Of a DNA stretch of 64,000 nt, positions 36,910-45,835 are shown piece by piece (within the stretch, counting starts at the first letter, position 1; each line of letters opens with the position of its first letter). A program made the translations under genes and the position numbers. This DNA is from Gemmatimonas groenlandica. GTDB taxonomy: Bacteria > Gemmatimonadota > Gemmatimonadetes > Gemmatimonadales > Gemmatimonadaceae. Where the stretch lies: NCBI RefSeq assembly GCF_013004105.1, contig NZ_CP053085.1, positions 3,534,001 to 3,598,000 of the forward strand, given 5' to 3'. The notes under the pieces are model-generated. The model saw only the letters and a list, made by a program, of their open reading frames with translations. It was not told the origin of the DNA and searched no databases.

Positions 36910-39241
36910 ATGACCCGCTCCGCTCCCCTCCGCACCCTCGCCGCGCTCGTACTGCTCGTGGGCGCGCTCATCGTGCGGTCGGGGCTCACGCCGGCACCGC
37001 TCCCCGAGACGGCACCGGCAGGGGAGTTCTCGAGTAGCCGCGCCCTGCGCCACGTGCGCGCGATCGCCGAGCGTCCGCATCCGAGCGGGAGCGCCGACCA
37101 CGCCAGGGTGCGTGAGTACATCATGGCCGAGCTGCGCACGCTGGGTCTCGAGCCACAGGTGCAGGAAGCGACGGGCGTGGGCACGCGGTATCCCGCGGCC
37201 GGACATGTGAAGAACATCGTGGTGCGCGTACGGGGACGTGTGGCCGGCGGAAAGGCCGTGCTCATTGCCGCGCACTACGACGGCGTGGGTGCGGCCCCTG
37301 CCGCCGGCGACGACGGATCCGGATCGGCCGCGCTGCTCGAGACACTGCGTGCGCTGCGGGCCGGCGCGCCGCTCGAACATGACGTGACCGCGCTCTTCAC
37401 CGACGCCGAAGAATCCGGCCTGCTCGGCGCCGCCGCATTCGTGCGCGAACATCCGTGGGCGCGCGACGTGGCATTGACCATGAACTTCGAAGCGCGCGGT
37501 ACCACGGGACGTTCGCTGATGTTCGAGACCGGCGCCGGCAACCTCGATGTGGCGCGCGTGCTGGCCACGCTCAACGACGTGACCGCGAGCTCGCTGAGCG
37601 TGACCATCTACCGCTCGCTTCCCAACGACACCGATCTCTCCGAGCTCTCGCTGCTCGGCACGCCCGCGCTCAACTTCGCCTTCGTGGACGGTGTGGAGCG
37701 CTATCACACGTTCCACGATGACGTCGCGCACCTCGACGCGGGGAGTTTGCAGCATCACGGCACGCAACTCCTCGCGCTCACGAAGACGTTCGGTAGCGGA
37801 CCACTCCCCCGCCCCGTCACCAGCGACGCGATCTTATTTAACAGTCCGTTCGTTGGCGTTCTGGCGTATCCCGAATCGTACAGTGTGCCGATCGCGCTGG
37901 TGGTTGCGGCGGCGGTGATCGGGCTGGCGGTGTTCACGGCGCGCAGCGACAAGAAGTGGGCGCGCGGGATGTTGCTCGGCGCGGTGGCGATGCTCGTTGC
38001 GACGGCGCTCGGTGGATTGGCTTCGTCGCAGCTCGCAACTACGATCGAGAAGGTGCACACCGCGACCACTTGGGACGGTCAACCGTCGTGGAGCGGCGCA
38101 TATGCGTTGGCGTTGGCGATGCTCGCGCTGGCCATTGCTGCCGGCGCGTGGGCGTTGGCGCGACGCTGGGCGACTCGCGACGCGTTGCACGTAGGTGCGC
38201 TGGTCGTGTGGGTCGGGATCGCGTGCTTCACCGCCGTGAAGCTGCCCGTTGGCGAGCTATCTGTTCGCGTGGCCCGCGCTCGCGGTCGCGCTTGCCGGTG
38301 TGGTCGAGATGGTGATGCGCGACAGCGTGGGTGCGACTGCCGCACGTTGGGTAGCCACGGCGATCGCGGCATCGTTCCTGGTGCCGGTGTGCATCATGGT
38401 TGCCGGCTACACACTGCCGCTGGCAGGACCAGGCGGCATTGGTGTCGGCGTGCTCGTGCCGCTGCTGGCGTGGTTGTTGGCGCCGCAACTCGAGTCGCTT
38501 GGGGCAGAGCGTCGCTGGCGATCGGCTGGGCTTATTGCGGCGGCGTCACTGGCACTCGTTGCGGCGGGAGCGATGACAGTGCGTCGCGATGACGCGCGGC
38601 CCACTACAGAGAACCTCGCGTTCGTGACGTCGGTGGACGCTGATAGCGCGTGGCTTGTCGCGCCGTCGGCGGCGATGCGAGAGGGATCGTTCGCGCTTGC
38701 GACACTCGGGGCGTCCGCACGTAGGCTGCCCGCTCAAGCCCAAGCCGATTCGACCATGCAGTGGATTCAGTCGGCGATGAGCACGACGCGGGCGCTTGCC
38801 TTGCGCGGCGTGGCGCGTACGATCGCCGAGGGCCCGGAGGTCGCGGTCGTGGCCGACTCCGTCGTGGGCGACCGCCGGAGACTCACACTGCGGTTCACGG
38901 CGCCGAGTGTCACGTTGGCGTATCGCGTGAACGGCGCGGCGTACTTGCGGGCGATCGCGATTGACGGGATCGCATTGGACAGCGCGCGGTATCGGCGTGT
39001 ACCCGATGCGCTATCGATTCCGTTTACCGCGCCGCCGGATTCAGGGTTCACGGCGGTGATCGAGGCGCCGGCGGATTCGGCGGTGGTGCTGCGGTTGGCT
39101 GCGGTGACGGCGGGGTTACCGCTGATGCGGGAACTGCGCGTACCGGCGCGACCGGCGGGAATTGTGGCGGTGCAGGGAGGGGATGTTACGGTGCGGTTTC
39201 GGTGGGTGGAGGTGGGGCGCTTAATGCAGAAGGATGAGTAG
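36910..39241 (+). pseudogene. M28 family peptidase with membrane C-terminus, frameshifted
   Basis: The first frame encodes a signal anchor and an intact M28 zinc-peptidase domain: AAHYDGVG, GDDGSGSAALLE, TDAEESG, NFEARG and YHTFHDD supply the metal ligands and catalytic Glu. It then enters a multi-helix region. At 38249-38250 a TT gives one extra base: dropping one T restores LPVASYLFAW and continuity with the second frame to 39241, which adds more helices and a C-terminal beta domain. Total length would be 776 residues. The peptidase domain itself is uninterrupted, so partial function is possible. It could also be an assembly error. Confidence 0.85.
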
Positions 39242-39461
39242 CGCGCGCGTAGGAGAGCAATACAGGATCTGGACGCACGCTCAAATCTGGTAATGGCTTG
39301 GAGAGGAATCAGCACCCTATGGAACGGTCAATAGCGGCCTGAGCCACGTGGTGCCATCGTGCGCCTCGTCAGATGTTGCGCCTCGGTTGCGGATTCGACA
39401 GCATTGCGACCGTGGTGCACATTTGTAGTCGCCGCCGCGTAGTTACTGAACCGAGCAAATC

Positions 39462-39896
39462 ATGCACCGTACAGAACTTTTGTTTCTATTCGCAGTTGTG
39501 AGCTTCAGCGAGGCCGGAGGTACACTCCGCAGATCGAACGCTCCGCGGACTTATCCACCGACGACTGTAACGCGAACATCGATTGCGCAGAGCGCGTCGT
39601 CCGGACAGCAACCGATCCTCATCCCAAGAAGCGTCGGTGGCGATCCAGGGAATTACTACCTCATTTCCTCCTCCCGTCGTGGCGAAATAGTCGTAGCACT
39701 TCACAAGCGCGTGGGGCCTTCTGGCGTCGGATACACCAGAACAGAAACAAACTGCCGCACCATGCGAATGCGCGAACTCGGATACAGTGAGACGTCTGCT
39801 GAGAGCATTGTGCGGAAGCCTACAGAGTGGTTTGAGCTCGTACGGGGATCGAGCAAAAGCGATCTCGCCAGGTTCGTTTGTAGTCGGCGAAAATAG
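39462..39896 (+). CDS. Secreted hypothetical protein
   Basis: 144 residues starting MHRTELLFLFAVVSFSEAGG, with a probable signal peptide. The C-terminal part (TNCRTMRMRELGYSETSAES ... WFELVRGSSKSDLARFVC) has two cysteines likely in a disulfide and looks like a conserved small-protein pattern. A minus-strand open frame over the same bases (39486-39920) is weaker. GC content drops here, marking the start of the accessory island. Confidence 0.55.
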   Translation: MHRTELLFLFAVVSFSEAGGTLRRSNAPRTYPPTTVTRTSIAQSASSGQQPILIPRSVGGDPGNYYLISSSRRGEIVVALHKRVGPSGVGYTRTETNCRTMRMRELGYSETSAESIVRKPTEWFELVRGSSKSDLARFVCSRRK

Positions 39897-39944
39897 AAGC
39901 CGAACCTTGACCTCGCGCATCCGCTGAATGGAGAACGAAGCGCG

Positions 39945-40484
39945 ATGCGAGAACGCATACTTGGAGAATTAACATTGGGGCTCTGGGACAAGATCATCGA
40001 GGGCGCCGCCGCGCACGACGCAAAGAGCGCTGAGAATGATGTTCGTCGCGCGGTTGAGCGAAGCCGCGCAATTCTTGCCTCGACCCCTCCCGGCCGAGCG
40101 CGGCTTGCGCGGGCGGCGGGCGAACGGGTGTTTCAAATCGATCTACCCCTCAGTACGACTACCGCAGCCGTTGTTCCCATGGTTGGTGCGCTCACAAACA
40201 GCACAGGCGCCAATCATGGGAGCACCATTGACTTGATCGAGCGTGAGGGATGGCGGCTTGAGCACGTTGGCTACGTTTTTCGCGCGACGGGTAGCGAGTC
40301 TCGTGACAAGTTTCTCGCAAGTGGACAACAAGAGGCGATATCTGGGGAGATCATCGGCATCTATCTCTTTCGCGTCGCGGCGCTCGACGTCGAGGAGATC
40401 ACTCTCACGGAACAATCGCTTGAGTCGGATGCCCAGCCGCCTATTGAGTCATCCATGCTCGTCGATTCGAGCGGATGGCCTTGA
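39945..40484 (+). CDS. Hypothetical soluble protein
   Basis: 179 residues, starting 48 bp after the previous gene. It has an amphipathic helical N-terminus and a conserved-looking core, LIEREGWRLEHVGYVFRATG, followed by SGQQEAISGEIIGIYLFR. No signal peptide or catalytic motif seen. I recall similar small proteins but cannot name a family. Base use is less GC-rich than the core region. Confidence 0.55.
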   Translation: MRERILGELTLGLWDKIIEGAAAHDAKSAENDVRRAVERSRAILASTPPGRARLARAAGERVFQIDLPLSTTTAAVVPMVGALTNSTGANHGSTIDLIEREGWRLEHVGYVFRATGSESRDKFLASGQQEAISGEIIGIYLFRVAALDVEEITLTEQSLESDAQPPIESSMLVDSSGWP

Positions 40485-40659
40485 TAAATTGTATCGTTGG
40501 GATCAGATAGGCTGTTCGCTTTCTGCTTCATAGCGTGGCCCGCGCACGCTCCGTCTACGAATGCGCCCGCCCCGTCACGCGCACGGTCTGCTGCAACGAA
40601 CCCAAGCCTACGCCGACTCCGCAGTACAGAAACCCACTTTTCGAAACGGGTACTTTGCC

Positions 40660-40881
40660 ATGCGCCGAATGTTTCGCTTGATTTCGATTATCCCCGTACT
40701 GCTTTTGACCAGTAGCTTTGCTCTGGTGACGAGCGCGTGCGGCGACACGACAGGACCGAGTGGCGACAAGTGCACAAAGGGTTGTAGCTGCGGTCGGGCG
40801 TGCATCGACTGCTCCAAGAACTGCACTAAACTGGCATCCTCGTACTGGACGGGAGTGACACCGGACTCCTTGCTTCCTTAG
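40660..40881 (+). CDS. Small cysteine-rich lipoprotein
   Basis: 73 residues from the ATG at 40660. A hydrophobic signal (IIPVLLLTSSFALV) leads to TSACGDTTGPSG, a typical lipoprotein start for this kind of organism. The mature part holds a cluster of seven more cysteines (KCTKGCSCGRACIDCSKNC), enough for three disulfides or a metal site. The function is unknown; a metal-binding or toxin-like peptide is possible. Confidence 0.55.
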   Translation: MRRMFRLISIIPVLLLTSSFALVTSACGDTTGPSGDKCTKGCSCGRACIDCSKNCTKLASSYWTGVTPDSLLP

Positions 40882-41475
40882 GGATGAACTGGGCAGGGCC
40901 GTCGACAAACGCCTCAACTCGATCCGCTGCTCGACGCTGCAAGTTCGATGATCTTCACAGTGTGGTCGCCCGATTCGGCGGCCACCGTCGTCGATCCGCG
41001 ACAAATCCATGATGGCGTGTACCGAATCGTGCGTTCCGCCGCCCGTGTTTGTCGCAGAATTCTGGCGACTTGTCTGGGTTGATCTTGGCCGCCAGTCGAG
41101 CCGAATCCCTTCAGTTCCTTCCGTTTGAATCCGGCGAAGGCAACGTCTGCCGATTTCGCACGCGACTCGCCAGCGTCACGACGTTCTAGTGCGCAATCGA
41201 ATCGCGAAACAGTGGGTTGATCGTCGAGTCGTTCACGGCCGGCCGCACCACGCGTTCGCGTAGATTATCGAGGTCGATCGAGCACACCGCGCCGCCGAGG
41301 CGGTGAAGAGTTACCGCGAGCAACCCGACACAGCGTTGGCGACGGACGCGTAGAAAGTCGAAGTAGGGTCGCGTCGCGTCGTCGACCGCCGCCGAACTGG
41401 TGACGGTGTACTTGCGAGCGTCCAACTATACGACGGCGACGAAGCCCCCGTGACGTGCAAACCTTTCGCTATCGG
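40882..41475. other. Gap with decayed coding only
   Basis: 594 bp without an intact gene. On the minus strand, 41014-41425 holds fragments resembling a tyrosine recombinase. The rest shows no open frame with coding bias and no RNA-like fold that I can support. Confidence 0.5.
41014..41425 (-). pseudogene. Probable tyrosine recombinase (integrase) remnant
   Basis: The minus strand at 41186-41425 encodes IDLDNLRERVVRPAVN, which resembles the LDLDNLARRVIRP segment of phage-type integrases. After a stop and frame change, 41014-41090 encodes QVARILRQTRAAERTIRYT, similar to the QxILRHxxxxTTxxYI box containing the catalytic His/Tyr region. No intact catalytic set remains. The match is short and rests on recall, so it is tentative, but an integrase would fit at the edge of the island. 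Confidence 0.4.
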
Positions 41476-43263
41476 TTAGCGACCTAGGATGTCTAGAATG
41501 CGTTCGAATCGCGCTCGGGCACGCTGCAGAATCTCGCCGAAAGACCACAGGTGAAGGCCCGCGTTCGCTTGTTTTTCGCGAATTGCTAGAACCTCAGAAT
41601 CGTACTCGCGCCCTACTACATACGTGGTGAAGTTAAGGTTCGGCCGGTGCGCCTTCAGCAGACCCTCATAACCGAGAGCCTGCGTGACGTGCTCCATCCG
41701 TATCTTCTCTTTCGGACGTTTGAACTCAATGATTGTCGCCTGATGCCCTTCGTCGCGAGACCGGCAAATCAAATCAGGACGAAGATCTGACTTGTCAGCG
41801 TAGAGCTGATCGATCTTTCCGTCGAGGACTACCCTCAGCGGCTTGTCCGATGACCACAGCTCCAGCCCCTCCTTGACGAGCCACAGATTGGCTTCAACAA
41901 GCTTGTGCAAATCGATCTCATACGCCTTATCTGAGGACACGAGTTCCTCAAGGCGCGTGATGATGTTTATCTGCGTTTGCACTATGCTGGCAACGCTCGT
42001 TAGTTGGGTCAGCCCCCATTCACTCACTAGCGCCGCTAGCTTCTCCGCTTCGTGAACGTCCGCGGCGGCAATTGCATTCATCAGCTCTTTGAGCACGGAC
42101 GACTCGTAGTAGCGCAGAACCCACTCGATCAGGCTCTTCGCGTCCTCCTCCGATGCGGTCTTTAGCTTCGCGATAATGCCGCGGACCACTGTTGACGCCG
42201 TCCCCCGCACATGCGGCGGAAGCTTTTCCAGCCGCGCCTTTACTTCCGGCGACGACATGAGCGTGTCAGTTCGCTTCTTAGTTTCGCCTTCGTCCGCGCC
42301 CTGAATCACTTTTCGAACGAACGTCCCCGCCCAGTCATAGAACGCACGAACCGTTTCTGAGTCCTCAAGAAAACCGTCACGCGAGGTCTTGATCAAGTCC
42401 TGCCGATCCTGGCCTGGGTCTTCTGGATCCAAGAATTCCGCACGAATTTCGCCGACAATCTTCTCTGCGGTGAAGAAGCCGTGTGCGCGCGTGTCGAGGC
42501 TGAATAGCGAAGGCGCTTGGACGATGCGGCCACGGACGCGAACCGACAATCCTGGTCTCTTTTGGCGCGTGGATGCGAGCACGTAAAACCCGGTTACTTG
42601 GCCAACTCCGGGCACTTGCTCAGCGAAATCTGTTCGATCTCCAAGGACCTCTTCGGCTGTACATTCGACTCCGTTCACGGTGACCGAAAAGCCGGGACCC
42701 ATTGGCATGCTACGGTACAGATGTCTTCGGAGACTGTCAGCGCTCGGCATCTTAAGGCCAGCATGTAGCTGGATTAGCTCGATCTTCGTGCCAGGAGCGA
42801 GTTCGGAAGGGGTCTGAACTACGTCAATCTTGTGGCCGACGAGCGATTGAACGTTGTCCAATGCGCTCTTATCGATAGTGATCGCCGACTGCAGTCCATC
42901 GCTACGCGTCGTAAGTCGGACACGCGAAGCAATTCCAAAACCCGCGAGCTTACCTATTCCCTTACTCCCGATCACGAGCCGCTGCTTCGCGGTTCGCTCA
43001 CCATCGGCACGTCGATTCCTACCGACGTGCAAAAACTTCTTCGTCAGCGCGGCCGCGGTCATGCCGACTCCGTCATCGGCGATAGAGATGGTGCTACTGT
43101 CGTCCAATACGTCAGGGAGTTCGATGACGACGTGCGAAGCGTCCGCGTCATAGGCGTTCGCGACTAGCTCTGCTAGGCACTTTTGTACGCTATTGTATGC
43201 CGCGATTCCCAAGTGCTCGAGGATTCGTGGCGAGAAGGAGAACTCTGCTTGAAGTCCAGTCAT
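41476..43263 (-). CDS. GHKL ATPase with C-terminal PD-(D/E)XK nuclease-like domain
   Basis: 595 residues. The GHKL (HSP90/MutL/MORC-like) ATPase fold has all three nucleotide motifs: N-box E32-x3-N36-x2-D39 (AELVANAYDAD), G1 DGVGM (64-68) and G2 GSKGIGKLAGFG (99-110). A second S5-like part follows (about 180-310), then a helical linker. The C-terminal 140 residues look like a restriction-endonuclease fold of the Shedu/DUF4263-like kind: RPDL with D497, then IIEFKRP with E513 and K515. Prokaryotic MORC-like ATPases are known from restriction-type loci. Same strand as the HEPN gene, 74 bp downstream of it. Confidence 0.8.
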   Translation of the reverse strand: MTGLQAEFSFSPRILEHLGIAAYNSVQKCLAELVANAYDADASHVVIELPDVLDDSSTISIADDGVGMTAAALTKKFLHVGRNRRADGERTAKQRLVIGSKGIGKLAGFGIASRVRLTTRSDGLQSAITIDKSALDNVQSLVGHKIDVVQTPSELAPGTKIELIQLHAGLKMPSADSLRRHLYRSMPMGPGFSVTVNGVECTAEEVLGDRTDFAEQVPGVGQVTGFYVLASTRQKRPGLSVRVRGRIVQAPSLFSLDTRAHGFFTAEKIVGEIRAEFLDPEDPGQDRQDLIKTSRDGFLEDSETVRAFYDWAGTFVRKVIQGADEGETKKRTDTLMSSPEVKARLEKLPPHVRGTASTVVRGIIAKLKTASEEDAKSLIEWVLRYYESSVLKELMNAIAAADVHEAEKLAALVSEWGLTQLTSVASIVQTQINIITRLEELVSSDKAYEIDLHKLVEANLWLVKEGLELWSSDKPLRVVLDGKIDQLYADKSDLRPDLICRSRDEGHQATIIEFKRPKEKIRMEHVTQALGYEGLLKAHRPNLNFTTYVVGREYDSEVLAIREKQANAGLHLWSFGEILQRARARFERILDILGR

Positions 43264-43337
43264 GATCGCGATTGGTTGGTTTTCTTAACGTCTGCAGCCG
43301 CGCAACGATAGTACTCAAACGCACGGTTTCCAATCCT

Positions 43338-44330
43338 TTACTTACGGCGTGCGTGATCGATCGCTGATTCGATGTGGTCATCAAGCTCCGCTGCAGCAGC
43401 GTGCAGGATCCTTCGAATCTCATCAGTCTGCCGCATGAAATCACAGTACTTCTTAAGCGCTTTATGTGGATCGCGCTCGTCTCGTAGCCGCCTAACTCGC
43501 TTGCGCCAGCTTGGAATGGGGTCATTCTTCACTGGCCAGTTGTAGTTTTTGCTCAGCCACTCGACAAGCTGGAAGACATTGCTTGCGCGGCTGCCGTTCT
43601 CCTTCGCATACGACCTACCTTGCTCCGAAGCCGCCAACTTCCAAACTTGGACGCGGAGGACTGCGCCCTCACGCGACGTACTCTCAGGAGCGTCGTCCGC
43701 AAGGAATTGAATCGTGTCATCGGCCCGCTGGACGGTTGACTCCATGTCCGCTGCTAGATCGGAGATTAAGTTGACTTTCATCGACGCGGCTACATCGAAG
43801 AGTCGCTGATATGCCGCGTTGAAGCGCTCTTCAGGATGACCTCCGGAGAGTTCACCAAGATATTTTCGCGCGCGATGCGACAGGACATCCGACGTACTCA
43901 GGATCCAGAACCGCGGCTTGTAGGCTTTCAGTAACTCGCACGTGATCGTGAGGTAGAAGAGGGTAAGTGAATGAAGTATGCCCTCATGTCGTAGCCCTCG
44001 ATGATACGCGGTGTTGCGGAACGCGTGGAGATAAAGAATGGATTCGCCGGCAACAGTGCTTAACAGGGCGAGCTTAACCGCCAGTCGAATTTTGTCGGCG
44101 AAGTTCTGACCCAGTGCTTCATCAACGACCCGCTGGTCGTACTTCGGTTTGCCAAGCGTAGTCCAGAGACCGTTTTCCGACGCCCGATCCTCTGCGAATC
44201 GATGAAGTGTCAGTTCTACAACATTGTCGATAAGCATCAACGCAAAGCGATCAAAGTTTCGATCCTGCACCGCGAGTTGATCCAGAGCTAGATCAAGCTG
44301 ATCGATCCCGTCCGCGAGAAACTGAATCAT
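43338..44330 (-). CDS. HEPN-like protein with RNxxxH motif
   Basis: 330 residues, mostly alpha-helical, no signal or membrane segment. R105-N106-x3-H110 (HAFRNTAYHRG) is the HEPN ribonuclease signature, set between helices as expected (residues about 20-140). The C-terminal 200 residues, including HRARKYLGELSG and YCDFMRQTDEIRRIL, match nothing I recognise and may sense a trigger or bind the partner. It is the first gene of a pair with the GHKL-ATPase/nuclease. HEPN RNases in such settings commonly cut tRNA or mRNA. Assigning this function here is inference. Confidence 0.65.
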   Translation of the reverse strand: MIQFLADGIDQLDLALDQLAVQDRNFDRFALMLIDNVVELTLHRFAEDRASENGLWTTLGKPKYDQRVVDEALGQNFADKIRLAVKLALLSTVAGESILYLHAFRNTAYHRGLRHEGILHSLTLFYLTITCELLKAYKPRFWILSTSDVLSHRARKYLGELSGGHPEERFNAAYQRLFDVAASMKVNLISDLAADMESTVQRADDTIQFLADDAPESTSREGAVLRVQVWKLAASEQGRSYAKENGSRASNVFQLVEWLSKNYNWPVKNDPIPSWRKRVRRLRDERDPHKALKKYCDFMRQTDEIRRILHAAAAELDDHIESAIDHARRK

Positions 44331-44584
44331 TCGATGAGCACGATGACGGACCCTGTTTGACTGAAAATTCCGATCACGCTAGGGGCCTCCTAACGCTCGC
44401 GTCCTGCGGCAGACGCCCACACGGACACCAGCGGGGCCTTCGCACCGTCCTTGAGGCTACCGCGAACGCCCCGCGATCGCTATGCGGATCTTCGCAGCGC
44501 TTGCCTGCAGCAACGCAATAATATTCCCAACGAGACCCGGCGGCGAGATACTCGTCGAACCCAGCTCCTTCGGAGGCATCCGAG
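44331..44584. other. Intergenic tract between HEPN gene and IS110 remnant
   Basis: 254 bp with no supported gene. It should contain the promoter of the HEPN/GHKL pair (reading leftwards) and the left end of the broken IS110 element (reading rightwards), but no boundary repeat could be defined. Confidence 0.4.
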
Positions 44585-45596
44585 ATGTTTTACTCCGGTA
44601 TCGATCTCCACAAGCGGACCATGGTCATTCAAACCATCGATGCCGCTGGCATCGTGGTGCGGATGGCTGACCTACCGACGAATCGTGCGGCGGTCACCGC
44701 CTACTTTGCGACCCTCGACGGCCCGCACCGAGCCGTCTGTGAGTGCACCAGCATGTGGTACTGGGTGCCGGATCTGCTCGTCCCACAGAGCATTGACCTA
44801 CGCCTTGCCCACGCGAAGGATCTCAAGGCGATCAGCTAAGCGAAGGTGAAGACCGATGCCATGGATGCCGCCACGGTGGCGCAGCTACTGCGCGTGCAAC
44901 TAATTCCGGAGGCGCACATGATTCGCGTGGGGACCCGCGAAGTGCGCATCCTTTTGCGGGCGCGGTTACTGCTGGTGAGTCGGCGCCTGGAATGCCAGCG
45001 AGCTATCGGGGCGATGCTCGAGCAACGCGGCGCTGGCTGCCGCACTGCCGGAGCTGCCGCGCCCGCACGCGGAGCTACACGAGGCACAACACACACTGCT
45101 CAAGACGCAGATTTGCCGCCTCGATCACGAACTCCGCTATTGCGTCCTGGCGACGCCGGAAGCGCAGCGCCTTGCGAGTGTGAATGGTATCGGCAAGATC
45201 GTCGCGTACCCCCTGCCGCCCGAGATCGATGGTATCACGCGCTTTCCCAGCGTCCGTCATTCCCTTCCTATTTGCCGCTTCGTGCCTGGCTCCCACGACT
45301 CCGGTGGCAAGACTCGGCACTGGCGCTGACGCGACGGCAATCGCTATCGCAAGCTCGCGTTTCACCACGCCGCGATCCGCGCGATGCAGTATTTCCCAGA
45401 GGTGAAGGCCGAGTTTCAGCACTGGAAGCGGCGCAAAGGCAAGCCGATTGCCCGCGCGTTGATTGTGAAGGAACTTGCCGCGATCGTCTACGCGATGCTG
45501 TCGAAAGGCGAACCCTTCAACAAGCAATTCCATGGACACCCCGTAGCCACCACGGAGCGCTCCACGTGGCCCCGCCTGCCAGACCCGCCCGCCTAA
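44585..45596 (+). pseudogene. IS110-family transposase, broken
   Basis: The first frame encodes the DEDD domain start MFYSGIDLHKRTMVIQ and the HAKDLKAIS segment. A TAA at 44837-44839 replaces the expected tyrosine codon, and the same frame then continues AKVKTDAMDAATVAQLLR. Later frames give SVNGIGKIVAYPLPPEIDGI and, from 45384, the C-terminal HWKRRKGKPIARALIVKELA of the Transposase_20 domain in another frame. So at least one nonsense change and one frameshift inactivate it. Confidence 0.85.
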
Positions 45597-45630
45597 CTGA
45601 TGCCCTTGAGGACCTCCGAAACGATTGGGG

Positions 45631-45835
45631 AGGCGGCATGTCGACCGTGAACATCTGAGCCCACGGGCTCGTAGGACTGTGTGATCGCCGCGCGCATGTG
45701 GACGAGCAAATCGATGACACGCGCCGTGCCATGGCAGATTATTAAACAACGCTGGTGCGCGAACAACACTACTCACGCACCAAGCACACTCGCGTGCCCT
45801 TGACACGAAACGTGTTAGGACGGTCAGGCCGCGTT
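45631..45835. repeat. ~205-bp repeat, copy A
   Basis: Begins AGGCGGCATGTCGACCGTGA and shares a colinear, diverged sequence with 50731-50945 (GGCTCGTAGGACTGTGT, GATGACACGCG, AACACTACTC and CGTGCCCTTG are in both). It lies just after the broken IS110 transposase and reaches the stop of the OLD gene. Possibly an IS110 right-end segment. Confidence 0.75.

Noticed and set aside
41186-41425. 79-codon minus-strand open frame as an independent gene
   Set aside because: No ribosome site and no full domain; it fits better as part of a decayed recombinase.
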